From assembly GCF_000277125.1 (NCBI RefSeq), contig NC_016946.1:930001-994000 (forward strand): 64,000 nucleotides of DNA, read 5' to 3'. Position numbers and translations under genes: made by a program. This DNA is from Mycobacterium intracellulare ATCC 13950 (lineage in GTDB: Bacteria; Actinomycetota; Actinomycetes; Mycobacteriales; Mycobacteriaceae). How positions within the stretch are numbered: the stretch's first letter is position 1; the number at the start of each line of letters is the position of its first letter. This document shows, in pieces, positions 9,248-18,093 of this stretch. Below the pieces are notes generated by a model. It was given only the letters and a program-made list of their open reading frames with translations. It ran no database searches and was not told the DNA's origin.

Positions 9248-9253
9248 TAGGCT
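9248..9253 (+). promoter_or_regulatory. -10 element of purN (leaderless)
   Basis: TAGGCT (TANNNT type) ends 7 bases before the purN GTG at 9261. This spacing places the transcription start at or next to the initiation codon. The purN start has no Shine-Dalgarno sequence, which is consistent. Confidence 0.55.
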
Positions 9254-9260
9254 CGCCGAT

Positions 9261-9890
9261 GTGGTCGAAGCCCTCCATGTGCCCCCCAACGCGTCGGCGC
9301 GGGTAGTGGTACTGGCCTCGGGCACCGGATCGCTGCTGAACTCCCTGATCGCCGCCGCCGTCGCGGACTATCCTGCCCGGATCGTCGCCGTCGGCGCCGA
9401 CCGCGACTGCCTGGCCACCGAGATCGCCGCGGCCGCGTCCCTGCCCACCTTCACCGTCCGGCTCGGCGACCACCCCGACCGCGACGCCTGGGACACCGCT
9501 ATCACCGAGGCCACCGCCGCTCACTCGCCCGACCTAGTGGTGTCCGCGGGATTCATGAAAATCCTTGGACCACAATTCCTTTCACGGTTCTACGGACGCG
9601 TCATCAACACGCATCCGGCGCTGCTGCCGGCGTTCCCGGGCGCGCATGGGGTGGCCGACGCGTTGGCCTACGGCGTGAAAATCACAGGCTGTACGGTGCA
9701 CCTGGTGGACGCCGGGACGGACACCGGGCCGATCCTGGCGCAGCAATCCGTTCCCGTGCTCGACGGCGACAACGAAGAGACTTTGCATGAACGCATCAAG
9801 GTCACCGAACGCAAGCTGCTCGCGGACGTGGTGGCCGCGATCGCAACCGGCGGGCTGACCCTGGTCGGGAGAAAAGCGACGATCGGATGA
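9261..9890 (+). CDS. purN: Phosphoribosylglycinamide formyltransferase
   Basis: 209 residues from GTG 9261, close to the ~215 of M. tuberculosis PurN. It transfers a formyl group from 10-formyl-THF to GAR in purine synthesis. Visible motifs are [11 protein letters not shown] at the N-terminus (phosphate-binding loop), [12 protein letters not shown] with the catalytic Asn and His, and [15 protein letters not shown] with the catalytic Asp. The longer in-frame form from 9114 would run through the inverted repeat and lacks family support. purH starts 13 bases downstream, so the two form an operon. Confidence 0.93.
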   Translation: MVEALHVPPNASARVVVLASGTGSLLNSLIAAAVADYPARIVAVGADRDCLATEIAAAASLPTFTVRLGDHPDRDAWDTAITEATAAHSPDLVVSAGFMKILGPQFLSRFYGRVINTHPALLPAFPGAHGVADALAYGVKITGCTVHLVDAGTDTGPILAQQSVPVLDGDNEETLHERIKVTERKLLADVVAAIATGGLTLVGRKATIG

Positions 9891-9903
9891 AAGGCGACAA
9901 CGG

Positions 9904-11487
9904 ATGAGCACCGACGACTGGCGGGAGAACGCCAAAAGGCCGATCCGCCGCGCCTTGATCAGCGTGTACGACAAGACCGGGCTCATCGACCTGGCCCGGG
10001 GGCTGGCCGCGGCGGGCGTCGAGATCGTCTCCACGGGATCCACCGCGAAGAACATTGCCGAAAAAGGCATTCCGGTGACCCGGGTCGAGGAACTGACCGG
10101 GTTCCCCGAAGTGCTCGACGGCCGCGTCAAGACCCTGCACCCGCGCGTGCACGCGGGCCTGCTGGCGGATCTGCGCAAACCCGAGCACGCCGAGGCGCTC
10201 GAACAGCTCGGCATCGCGGCCTTCGAACTCGTCGTCGTCAACCTGTACCCGTTCAGCGAGACGGTGGACTCCGGCGCGAGCATCGACGATTGCGTCGAAC
10301 AGATCGACATCGGGGGACCGTCGATGGTGCGGGCCGCCGCGAAGAACCATCCCAGCGTGGCGGTGATCACCGACCCGCAGGGCTATGACGGCGTGCTGGC
10401 CGCGGTCCGGCAGGGCGGGTTTACGCTCGCCGAGCGCAAAAGACTGGCGGCGCTGGCGTTTCAGCACACCGCCGAATACGACATCGCGGTGGCGAGTTGG
10501 ATGGAGTCGACGCTGGCCCCCGAACATCCAGCGACCGCCTTCCCGAAGTGGCTGGGCCGCAGCTGGCGCCGCTCGGCGATGCTGCGCTACGGCGAGAACC
10601 CGCACCAGCAGGCCGCGCTCTACAACGACCCGAGCGCGTGGCCCGGGCTGGCCCAGGCCGAGCAGCTGCACGGAAAAGAGATGTCCTACAACAACTTCAC
10701 CGACGCGGACGCGGCATGGCGGGCCGCCTTCGACCACGAAGAGACATGCGTGGCAATCATCAAGCACGCCAACCCATGTGGAATCGCGATTTCGTCGGCC
10801 TCGGTGGCGGACGCCCATCGCAAGGCCCACGAATGCGATCCGCTGAGCGCATTCGGCGGGGTCATCGCGGCCAACACCGAAGTCAGCGTCGAGATGGCCG
10901 AATACGTCAGCACGATTTTCACCGAAGTCATCATCGCGCCCGCCTACGATCCGGCCGCCCTGGACATCCTGACCCGCAAGAAGAACATCCGGGTGCTGGT
11001 CGCCTCCGAGCCGCTCACCGGCGGCACCGAACTGCGGCCCGTCAGTGGCGGGCTGTTGGTGCAGCAGCGCGACGAACTCGACGCCCACGGGGACAACCCG
11101 GCGAATTGGACCCTTGCGACGGGGGACCCCGCCGACCCGGAAACGCTGGCGGACCTGGCTTTTGCCTGGCGGGTATGCCGCGCCGTCAAATCGAATGCGA
11201 TCGTGATCGCCGCCGGTGGCGCCACCATCGGCGTCGGCATGGGTCAGGTGAACCGCGTCGACGCCGCGCGGCTGGCCGTCGAACGCGGCGGGGATCGGGT
11301 GCGCGGCGCGGTCGCGGCCTCGGACGCGTTCTTCCCCTTCCCCGACGGACTCGAGACGCTGACCGCTGCCGGGGTGAAGGCCATCGTGCATCCGGGCGGA
11401 TCGGTGCGCGACGACGAGGTGACCGCGGCCGCGGCCAACGCCGGCATCACGCTGTATCTCACTGGGGCGCGCCACTTCGCCCACTGA
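9904..11487 (+). CDS. purH: Bifunctional AICAR formyltransferase / IMP cyclohydrolase
   Basis: 527 residues, family length. It catalyses the last two steps of IMP synthesis. The MGS-like cyclohydrolase domain (about 15-165) begins with [17 protein letters not shown]. The AICAR transformylase domain (about 170-520) has the KHANPCG motif with Lys287-His288 and [11 protein letters not shown] 9904 is preceded by GAAAGG. It is co-transcribed with purN. Confidence 0.97.
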   Translation: MSTDDWRENAKRPIRRALISVYDKTGLIDLARGLAAAGVEIVSTGSTAKNIAEKGIPVTRVEELTGFPEVLDGRVKTLHPRVHAGLLADLRKPEHAEALEQLGIAAFELVVVNLYPFSETVDSGASIDDCVEQIDIGGPSMVRAAAKNHPSVAVITDPQGYDGVLAAVRQGGFTLAERKRLAALAFQHTAEYDIAVASWMESTLAPEHPATAFPKWLGRSWRRSAMLRYGENPHQQAALYNDPSAWPGLAQAEQLHGKEMSYNNFTDADAAWRAAFDHEETCVAIIKHANPCGIAISSASVADAHRKAHECDPLSAFGGVIAANTEVSVEMAEYVSTIFTEVIIAPAYDPAALDILTRKKNIRVLVASEPLTGGTELRPVSGGLLVQQRDELDAHGDNPANWTLATGDPADPETLADLAFAWRVCRAVKSNAIVIAAGGATIGVGMGQVNRVDAARLAVERGGDRVRGAVAASDAFFPFPDGLETLTAAGVKAIVHPGGSVRDDEVTAAAANAGITLYLTGARHFAH

Positions 11488-11488
11488 A

Positions 11489-11506
11489 GATCGGCAATTG
11501 TCGATC
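11489..11506. promoter_or_regulatory. Near-perfect 18-bp palindrome after purH
   Basis: GATCG-G-CAATTG-T-CGATC is palindromic except for one mismatched pair. It begins 2 bases after the purH stop, in a lower-GC spacer before the LGFP lipoprotein. It could be an operator or a weak terminator. Confidence 0.3.
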
Positions 11507-11592
11507 CCAGTCCTTGCTCTATGGTCGCGAATGGAAATAGCATCACTTTGGGTCGGCAATAGCGGGGCGAACACAATTCGAGAGGAATTGAT

Positions 11593-12156
11593 ATGCGCGC
11601 GAACGCAATACGAACGGCCACAATTTCCGTCGCGATTGCGAGTGTCGCACTCGTCGGCGCAGGATGCTCGGCAAATAAATCGGGTGAAGCCGGCAGTTCA
11701 ACAACTACACCCGCTTCGTCGGCCGCAACCTCGAGCTCAGCCGCCGCGGGAACATCAGCAGCAACGACTCCGAGTGCGCCAGGCAGCACGACGCAGATTC
11801 CGGGCGCAAACGGCACGCCGTACACCGTTCAGGGACCAATTTTGGCGAAGTACCAGTCCCTCGACGACAAGGCGCGCAAGGACTTAGGGGCCCCGAAGGA
11901 TAATCAGCAAACGAATCCCGACGGTGGCACCTACCAGCAATTCGATGGCGGCGTCATCGTCAACAAGACGCAGGCCTACGTGGTGTGGGGCTTGATCCGC
12001 GACAAGTGGAATGAGCTCGGCGGTTCGCAGGGCAAGCTCGGGTATCCGACCAGTGACGAGGTCGACACCCCCGATGGCATGAAGAAGTCGACTTTCGAGC
12101 ACGGCACGATCACGTGGAAGCCGGGTGACGCGCAGGCCGTCGTCAGCTACAGCTGA
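11593..12156 (+). CDS. LGFP-repeat lipoprotein
   Basis: 187 residues. A type II signal peptide with hydrophobic residues 10-21 and lipobox VGAGC gives lipidated Cys25. A Ser/Thr/Ala linker (about 30-70) follows, then two LGFP-like repeats: LGAPKDNQQTNPDGG (about 97-111) and LGYPTSDEVDTPDG (about 148-161). LGFP repeats occur in secreted actinobacterial cell-wall proteins and are thought to bind envelope polymers. ATG 11593 follows GAGGAAT. The gene and the spacer before it are noticeably less GC-rich than purH and the moxR gene, and I do not remember an H37Rv counterpart here. It may be an acquired or lineage-specific gene. A strong hairpin follows it. Confidence 0.8.
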   Translation: MRANAIRTATISVAIASVALVGAGCSANKSGEAGSSTTTPASSAATSSSAAAGTSAATTPSAPGSTTQIPGANGTPYTVQGPILAKYQSLDDKARKDLGAPKDNQQTNPDGGTYQQFDGGVIVNKTQAYVVWGLIRDKWNELGGSQGKLGYPTSDEVDTPDGMKKSTFEHGTITWKPGDAQAVVSYS

Positions 12157-12202
12157 GCGGTGTTCGGGTGCAGCATCGCGCTGCGCTCGGGATCTCCGAC
12201 CG

Positions 12203-12235
12203 GGTGCCGGGCAGTCGATCAGCCTGCCCGGCACC
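12203..12235 (+). terminator. Hairpin terminator after LGFP lipoprotein gene
   Basis: Perfect 12-bp stem GGTGCCGGGCAG / CTGCCCGGCACC with a 9-nt loop, 46 bases after the stop codon. There is no U-tract. Confidence 0.65.
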
Positions 12236-12279
12236 GCGTACTTGGGGGAGGGCATAGTGTCCCATCGGCGGCATCGTCG

Positions 12280-12285
12280 TAGCGT
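12280..12285 (+). promoter_or_regulatory. -10 element of moxR-type gene (leaderless)
   Basis: TAGCGT ends 6 bases before GTG 12292 and 3 before GTG 12289. The spacing favours transcription starting at the GTG at 12292, with no leader. Confidence 0.5.
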
Positions 12286-12291
12286 GGAGTG

Positions 12292-13683
12292 GTGACGTCA
12301 CCGAGCAACCTGCCCCGCACCGTCGGCGAACTGCGCGCCGCCGGTCACCGTGAACGGGGAGTCAAGCAGGAAATCCGCGAAAATCTGCTGACCGCACTGG
12401 CCGACGGGCCGGACAGCGCAGCCATCTGGCCTGGCATTCTGGGATTCGACGACACCGTCTTGCCCCAGCTCGAGCGGGCTTTGATCGCGGGTCACGACTT
12501 CGTGCTGCTCGGCGAGCGCGGCCAGGGCAAAACCCGGCTGCTGCGTGCGCTGGTCGGGTTGCTCGATGAGTGGACGCCGGTGATCGCCGGGGCCGAACTG
12601 GGGGAGCATCCGTTCTCGCCGATCACGCCGGAGTCGATCCGCAAGGCCGCCACCCTGGGCGACGACCTGCCGGTGGAGTGGAAGCACCGCAGCGAGCGCT
12701 ACACCGAAAAGCTCGCCACGCCCGACACCAGCGTCGCCGACCTGGTTGGCGACATCGACCCGATCAAGGTCGCCGAGGGCCGCAGCCTGGGGGACCCCGA
12801 GACCATCGCCTACGGGCTGATTCCGCGCGCGCACCGCGGCATCGTCGCGGTCAACGAACTTCCCGACCTCGCCGAGCGCATCCAGGTGTCGATGCTCAAC
12901 GTGATGGAGGAGCGCGACATCCAGGTCCGCGGCTACACGCTGCGCCTGCCGCTGGACGTGTTGGTGGTCGCCAGCGCCAACCCCGAGGACTACACCAACC
13001 GCGGGCGCATCATCACCCCGCTCAAGGACCGCTTCGGCGCGGAGATCCGGACCCACTATCCGCTCGAGCTCGACGCGGAAGTCGGGGTGATCGCGCAGGA
13101 GGCGCACCTGTCGGCGCAGGTGCCCGACTACCTCATGCAGATCATCGCCCGGTTCGCCCGCTACCTGCGGGAGTCGAATTCCGTCGACCAACGCTCGGGG
13201 GTGTCGGCGCGGTTCGCCATCGCCGCCGCCGAGACCGTCGCGGCCGCCGCCCGCCATCGCGGCGCGATCCTGGGGGAGACGGACCCGGTGGCACGGGTGG
13301 TCGATCTGGGCACCGTGATCGACGTCCTGCGCGGCAAGCTGGAATTCGAGTCCGGCGAGGAAGGCCGCGAGCAGGCGGTGCTCGAACACCTGCTGCGCCG
13401 CGCGACCGCGGACACCGCGTCGCGGGTGCTGGGCGGCATCGACGTCGGATCGCTGGTGTCGGCGGTCGAGGGCGGGTCCGCGGTGACGACGGGCGAGCGG
13501 GTGTCGGCAAAGGACGTGCTGGCCGCCGTCCCGCGCCTGCCGGTGGTGGACAAGATCGCGGACAAGCTGGGCGCGCGGTCGGAGGGCGAACGCGCCGCCG
13601 CGCTCGAGCTGGCGCTCGAGGCTTTGTATCTGGCCAAGCGCATCGACAAGGTGTCCGAGGAGGGGCAAACCGTCTATGGCTAA
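12292..13683 (+). CDS. MoxR/magnesium-chelatase-type AAA+ ATPase, Rv0958-like
   Basis: 463 residues from the second of two adjacent GTG codons (12289, 12292), chosen from the spacing to the -10 motif. AAA+ fold: Walker A GERGQGKT at 74-81, Walker B region GIVAVNELPDL, sensor segment VVASANPEDYTNRGR. Such ATPases usually work as chaperones that load metals or remodel a partner with a von Willebrand A domain. That partner is encoded next door, overlapping by 8 bp, so the pair should act together. Client protein and metal are unknown. Confidence 0.88.
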   Translation: MTSPSNLPRTVGELRAAGHRERGVKQEIRENLLTALADGPDSAAIWPGILGFDDTVLPQLERALIAGHDFVLLGERGQGKTRLLRALVGLLDEWTPVIAGAELGEHPFSPITPESIRKAATLGDDLPVEWKHRSERYTEKLATPDTSVADLVGDIDPIKVAEGRSLGDPETIAYGLIPRAHRGIVAVNELPDLAERIQVSMLNVMEERDIQVRGYTLRLPLDVLVVASANPEDYTNRGRIITPLKDRFGAEIRTHYPLELDAEVGVIAQEAHLSAQVPDYLMQIIARFARYLRESNSVDQRSGVSARFAIAAAETVAAAARHRGAILGETDPVARVVDLGTVIDVLRGKLEFESGEEGREQAVLEHLLRRATADTASRVLGGIDVGSLVSAVEGGSAVTTGERVSAKDVLAAVPRLPVVDKIADKLGARSEGERAAALELALEALYLAKRIDKVSEEGQTVYG

Positions 13684-15661
13684 TAGAGGGCACTCATCGC
13701 GGTACTCGGCGTACACCGGCGGGCCCGACCCGCTGGCTCCGCCGGTGGATCTGCGCGAGGCGCTCGAACAGATCGGCCAGGACGTCATGGCCGGTACCTC
13801 GCCGCGACGCGCGCTCTCCGAGCTGCTGCGCCGCGGCACCAAGAACATGCCGGGCGCGGACCGGCTGGCGGCCGAGGCCAACCGACGGCGACGGGAGTTG
13901 TTGCGGCGCAACAACTTGGACGGCACGCTGCAGGAGATCAAGAAACTGCTGGACGAGGCGGTGCTGGCCGAACGCAAGGAGCTGGCCCGCGCGCTCGACG
14001 ACGACGCCCGCTTCGGCGAACTCCAACTGGACGCGCTACCGGCGTCGCCGGCCAAGGCCGTCCAGGAGCTTTCCGAGTACAACTGGCGCAGCGGCGAGGC
14101 GCGCGAAAAGTACGACCAGATCAAGGATCTGCTCGGCCGCGAGATGCTCGACCAGCGCTTCGCGGGCATGAAGCAGGCGCTTCAGGGGGCCACCGACGAG
14201 GACCGCCAGCGCGTCAACGACATGCTGAACGACCTCAACGACCTGCTGGACAAGCACGCGCGCGGCGAGGACACCCAGGAAGACTTCGAAAACTTCATGG
14301 ACTCGCACGGCGAGTTCTTCCCGGAGAACCCGCGCAACGTCGACGAGCTGCTGGACTCGCTGGCCAAGCGGGCCGCCGCCGCGCAGCGCTTCCGCAACAG
14401 CCTCAGCGCCGAGCAGCGCGCGGAGCTGGATGCCTTGGCGCAGCAGGCATTCGGCTCACCGGCCCTGATGGAGTCGCTGAGTCGGCTCGATGCGCACCTG
14501 CAGGCGGCGCGGCCCGGGGAGGACTGGACCGGATCCGAACAGTTCTCCGGTGACAACCCGTTCGGGATGGGTGAGGGCACCCAGGCGCTGTCCGACATCG
14601 CCGAGCTCGAGCAACTGGCCGAGCAGCTCTCGCAAAGCTATCCCGGCGCCACCATGGATGACGTCGACCTCGACGCGCTGGCACGCCAGCTCGGCGACGA
14701 GGCGGCCGTCGATGCCCGCACGCTCGCCGAATTGGAACGTGCGCTGGTGAATCAGGGCTTCCTGGACCGCGGTTCCGACGGCCAGTGGCGGCTGTCGCCG
14801 AAGGCGATGCGCAGGCTCGGCGAGACGGCGCTACGCGATGTGGCGCAACAACTTTCCGGGCGGCGCGGTGAGCGTGATCATCGGCGGGCGGGTGCGGCCG
14901 GCGAGCTCACGGGCGCCACCCGGCCCTGGCAGTTCGGTGACACCGAACCGTGGAACATTTCGCGCACGCTGACCAATGCCGTGCTGCGGCAGGCGGGAAC
15001 GGCCACCCTCGATGGGCCGGACGCGCGGTTGAAGATCTCCGTCGACGACGTCGAGGTCTCCGAGACCGAGACCCGCACGCAGGCCGCGGTCGCGCTGCTG
15101 GTCGACACGTCGTTTTCCATGGTGATGGAGAACCGCTGGCTGCCGATGAAGCAGACAGCGCTGGCGCTCAACCACTTGGTGTGCACGCGTTTTCGCTCGG
15201 ATGCCTTGCAGATCATCGCCTTTGGCCGCTACGCCCGGACGGTGACCGCCGCCGAGCTCACCGGCCTGGAAGGCGTCTACGAGCAGGGCACCAACCTGCA
15301 TCACGCGCTGGCGCTGGCGGGGCGTCATCTGCGCCGCCACCCCAACGCCCAGCCCGTCGTGCTGGTGGTGACCGACGGCGAGCCGACCGCCCACCTGGAG
15401 GACTTCGACGGTGATGGCACGACGGTCTTCTTCGACTACCCGCCGCACCCGCGGACCATCGCCCACACCGTGCGCGGCTTCGACGAAATGGCGCGCCTCG
15501 GTGCGCAAATCACGATCTTCCGGCTGGGCAGCGATCCCGGCCTGGCGCGCTTCATCGACCAGGTCGCCCGGCGCGTCGAGGGACGCGTCGTGGTGCCCGA
15601 TCTCGACGGGTTGGGAGCGGCGGTCGTCGGCGACTACCTACGATCCCGCCGCCGTCGATAG
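13676..15661 (+). CDS. VWA-domain protein, partner of MoxR ATPase, Rv0959-like
   Basis: 661 residues; ATG 13676 overlaps the end of the ATPase gene by 8 bp, which implies translational coupling. The N-terminal ~440 residues are helical, charged and rich in Gln/Asp/Glu, with no domain I can name. The C-terminal von Willebrand A domain (about 468-655) has a complete metal-ion-dependent adhesion site: DTSFS at 477-481, a conserved Thr in QGTNLHHAL, and VTDGEPTA. This is the classic MoxR-VWA chaperone arrangement. Confidence 0.87.
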   Translation: MANRGHSSRYSAYTGGPDPLAPPVDLREALEQIGQDVMAGTSPRRALSELLRRGTKNMPGADRLAAEANRRRRELLRRNNLDGTLQEIKKLLDEAVLAERKELARALDDDARFGELQLDALPASPAKAVQELSEYNWRSGEAREKYDQIKDLLGREMLDQRFAGMKQALQGATDEDRQRVNDMLNDLNDLLDKHARGEDTQEDFENFMDSHGEFFPENPRNVDELLDSLAKRAAAAQRFRNSLSAEQRAELDALAQQAFGSPALMESLSRLDAHLQAARPGEDWTGSEQFSGDNPFGMGEGTQALSDIAELEQLAEQLSQSYPGATMDDVDLDALARQLGDEAAVDARTLAELERALVNQGFLDRGSDGQWRLSPKAMRRLGETALRDVAQQLSGRRGERDHRRAGAAGELTGATRPWQFGDTEPWNISRTLTNAVLRQAGTATLDGPDARLKISVDDVEVSETETRTQAAVALLVDTSFSMVMENRWLPMKQTALALNHLVCTRFRSDALQIIAFGRYARTVTAAELTGLEGVYEQGTNLHHALALAGRHLRRHPNAQPVVLVVTDGEPTAHLEDFDGDGTTVFFDYPPHPRTIAHTVRGFDEMARLGAQITIFRLGSDPGLARFIDQVARRVEGRVVVPDLDGLGAAVVGDYLRSRRRR

Positions 15662-15681
15662 ACGATAAAAGGAGAAAGCCC

Positions 15682-16530
15682 GTGAGCAAGGTTCCCACGA
15701 TCGAACTCAACGACGGTGTCGAGATCCCGCAGCTCGGTTTCGGGGTGTTCCAGATCAAGCCCGACGAGACGGCCTCGGCGGTCAAGACGGCGCTCGACAT
15801 CGGATACCGGCACATCGACACCGCCGAAATGTACGGGAACGAAAAGGAAGTCCGCCAAGGCATCCGCGACGCCGGCCTTGAGCGCGGCGAGGTCTTCATC
15901 ACCAGCAAGCTCAACAACGGCTTTCACAAGCCCGATGACGCGCGCCGCGCCTTCGACCAAACGCTGAAGGCGCTCGATTCGGATTACGTCGACCTGTTTC
16001 TCATCCACTGGCCGCTGCCCACGCTCTACGACGGCGACTTCGTCTCGACGTGGAAGGTCTTCGAAGAGTTCGCGCGGGACGGACGCGCGCGCAGCATCGG
16101 CGTGTCGAATTTCCAAGTCGCACATTTGAATCGGCTCGCCGACGAAACCGACACCGTGCCGTCGGTCAACCAGATCGAGGTCCATCCATACTTCGGCAAC
16201 GACGAGGTGAGGGCGTACGGACGCGAGCACGGCATCGCCACGGAGGCGTGGGCACCCATCGCCCAGGGCAAGGTGCTCGACGATCCGGTGATCAACCGCA
16301 TCGCCGGGTCCCGCGACAAAACGCCCGCACAGGTGGTGTTGCGCTGGCACATTCAGCGCGGCGACATCGTCTTCCCCAAATCGGTGACACCGGCACGGGT
16401 CAAATCCAACTTCGAGCTGTTCGACTTCGAACTGGACGATTCCGACATGGACGCGATCTCAGCGCTGAGCAAGGGTGAGTCGGGACGCAACGGACCCAAC
16501 CCCGACACCTTCGACTACGTGCCCCGCTGA
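15682..16530 (+). CDS. Aldo/keto reductase
   Basis: 282-residue NADPH-dependent aldo/keto reductase with an intact catalytic tetrad Asp46, Tyr51, Lys76, His109 (motifs GYRHIDTAEMYGNE, ITSKL, LFLIHWP). NADPH-binding motifs GVSNF and VFPKS are present. GTG 15682 lies 7 bases behind AAAGGAGAAA. It belongs to the 2,5-diketo-gluconate reductase-like branch; mycobacterial members reduce aldehydes such as methylglyoxal. It follows the VWA gene after 20 bases and may be the last gene of that transcript. Confidence 0.9.
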   Translation: MSKVPTIELNDGVEIPQLGFGVFQIKPDETASAVKTALDIGYRHIDTAEMYGNEKEVRQGIRDAGLERGEVFITSKLNNGFHKPDDARRAFDQTLKALDSDYVDLFLIHWPLPTLYDGDFVSTWKVFEEFARDGRARSIGVSNFQVAHLNRLADETDTVPSVNQIEVHPYFGNDEVRAYGREHGIATEAWAPIAQGKVLDDPVINRIAGSRDKTPAQVVLRWHIQRGDIVFPKSVTPARVKSNFELFDFELDDSDMDAISALSKGESGRNGPNPDTFDYVPR

Positions 16531-16551
16531 GGCTCCGTCGCTGGGAAGCGG

Positions 16552-17157
16552 CTACCCGCCGCGGGGCCTGCGGGCCTTACGCGCGATCCCGACGGCTCCC
16601 CACAGCGAGAAGCCGCGAATGTGGACCGTCGGTGCCCCGGGAGTGCCCTCGCCGTGGACGCCGCGGTCGAAGTTTCCCATCACCCCGCGGCCGTGCACCT
16701 CCACGTTGACCTCGGGCGGCAGCAAAATGTTCTGCACGCCCATAATCGACATCGCGTGGATGTCAACCTCGGTCGAGGTGAAGTCGGCGTAGCGCAGATC
16801 GACCACCCCGCTGCCCCACAGGGTGAAGGTGGTCAGCTTCTTCGGCACGTTCCATCGGCCGCGCCGCTCGAAGCCACTCATCAACGCCAGCAGTAGCGTC
16901 GACGGCGCCGGATTGGGTTTGCCGCCGCGGCGCGGGCTGATCGGGGCGCCGGGCAGATCGGCCCTCAACCGGTCCAGTTCCTCATACGTCGTCGCGGCAT
17001 AGGCCCTGGTCAAACGGTCTTCGTAGTCGTTGAGCTGCAGGCGGCCCTGCTCGGCCGCGTACGCCAGCAACTGCGCAGTCTGTATGCGATCGGTATCGGC
17101 CGCGCGCGACGGCTGGTCGCGCGTGTCCTCCGCATCCCGTTGCGTTGAGTTGCTCAT
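16552..17157 (-). CDS. DUF1707 protein, Rv0966c-like
   Basis: 201 residues from ATG 17157 (MSNSTQRDAEDT), matching the ~200-residue H37Rv homologue. An in-frame extension to 17193 is not needed. The DUF1707 (SHOCT-like) helical domain spans about residues 22-75 (QTAQLLAYAAEQGRLQLNDY). A C-terminal beta-rich segment (about 110-195) contains TLWGSGVVDLRYADFTS and the echo RGFSLWGAVGI, as in putative adhesin/DUF2154-like repeats. No signal peptide or membrane helix is visible. The function is unknown. It converges on the aldo/keto reductase gene. In H37Rv I remember the csoR/ctpV copper genes next to this gene; they are not here. Confidence 0.82.
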   Translation of the reverse strand: MSNSTQRDAEDTRDQPSRAADTDRIQTAQLLAYAAEQGRLQLNDYEDRLTRAYAATTYEELDRLRADLPGAPISPRRGGKPNPAPSTLLLALMSGFERRGRWNVPKKLTTFTLWGSGVVDLRYADFTSTEVDIHAMSIMGVQNILLPPEVNVEVHGRGVMGNFDRGVHGEGTPGAPTVHIRGFSLWGAVGIARKARRPRGG

Positions 17158-17289
17158 CACCCACGAGCCTACGACGTCCAGGTTTTGCTGCAAGAGGATT
17201 GGCTAAACTGCAACCTTGCATCGGCTCGGGCCGGACCGCCGGCCGATTTGGCCGGACCACTCTTAGACATCTGGCTAACTTGTCGTTGG

Positions 17290-18093
17290 CTAACTCGTCC
17301 AGCGGGGTGGCCGCTTCTCCAGGAACGCCAACATGCCTTCGCGGGCCTCGTCGGACACGAAGAGCCGCGCCGATTCCTCGGCGAGCCGTTCGGCGTCACG
17401 GTCGAACCCTTCCAGCACCGCGGCCGTCGTCAGCGCCTTGGAAGCCGCGAGCCCCTGCGGTGACCCACGGCCCACATCGGCGACAAGTTTCTCGGCCGCG
17501 GCGTCGACGTCCTCGGCGGCCATGGTGATCAGCCCGATTTCCGCCGCCGCGTCGGCGTCGAATGTTTCGCCGGTCAGGTAGTAGCGCGCCGCGGCGCGCG
17601 GCGACAATTTCGGCAGCAGAGTCAACGAGATGATCGCCGGGGCGACGCCGATGCGGGCCTCGGTCAGCGCGAACGTGCTGCGCGGCCCGGCGACCGCGAT
17701 ATCGCAGGCACCCACGAGGCCGAAGCCGCCGGCCCGGACATGGCCGTTGATGGCGGCGATCACCGGCAGTGGCGAGGCGACGATGGCCCGCATCAAAGCG
17801 GTCATCTCCCGGGCCCGGGCGACGGCCATGTCATAGGCAGAGGGTGGCGACCCGCTTCGCCCGGCTGCGCCGCCGCCCTCGCTCAGGTCCGCGCCGGCGC
17901 AGAAGGTGCCCCCGGCGTGGCCCAGCACCACCGCGCGCACGGCCGGATCCGACGAGGCGTCGCGCAGCCCCTGGTGCAACTGGGCGACCAGCGTGGTCGA
18001 CAGCGCGTTGCGGTTGTGCGGTGAGTTCAGCGTCAGCCGCGCGTACGGCCCGCCCGTGTCGGCGGGTCCGGCGTATTCGACGAGGGTGTCCAT
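17290..18093 (-). CDS. echA7: Enoyl-CoA hydratase/isomerase family protein
   Basis: 267-residue crotonase-fold enzyme. Oxyanion-hole motifs are GGTFCAGADLS (about 61-71) and NGHVRAGGFGLVGACD. The second catalytic Glu region is LTEARIGVAPAI. Last gene of the minus-strand operon that starts with the AtuA-like gene; its ATG directly abuts the fadE12 stop. The operon composition (biotin carboxylase, carboxyltransferase, two acyl-CoA dehydrogenases, hydratase, AtuA) resembles branched-chain or isoprenoid acyl-CoA breakdown. Oddity: the loop at residues 73-84 (GGGAAGRSGSPP) is encoded by DNA with a 22-nt exact match to the REP-like repeat found elsewhere in this window. Confidence 0.92.
   Translation of the reverse strand: MDTLVEYAGPADTGGPYARLTLNSPHNRNALSTTLVAQLHQGLRDASSDPAVRAVVLGHAGGTFCAGADLSEGGGAAGRSGSPPSAYDMAVARAREMTALMRAIVASPLPVIAAINGHVRAGGFGLVGACDIAVAGPRSTFALTEARIGVAPAIISLTLLPKLSPRAAARYYLTGETFDADAAAEIGLITMAAEDVDAAAEKLVADVGRGSPQGLAASKALTTAAVLEGFDRDAERLAEESARLFVSDEAREGMLAFLEKRPPRWTS
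17845..17866. repeat. REP-like fragment inside echA7
   Basis: 22 bases (TGGCGACCCGCTTCGCCCGG then CT) are identical to the segment at 52250-52271 inside the 110-bp tandem repeat. Partial similarity continues through a further CGCCGC stretch. Here it is coding and in frame, in a surface loop after the echA7 oxyanion-hole motif. Confidence 0.75.
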
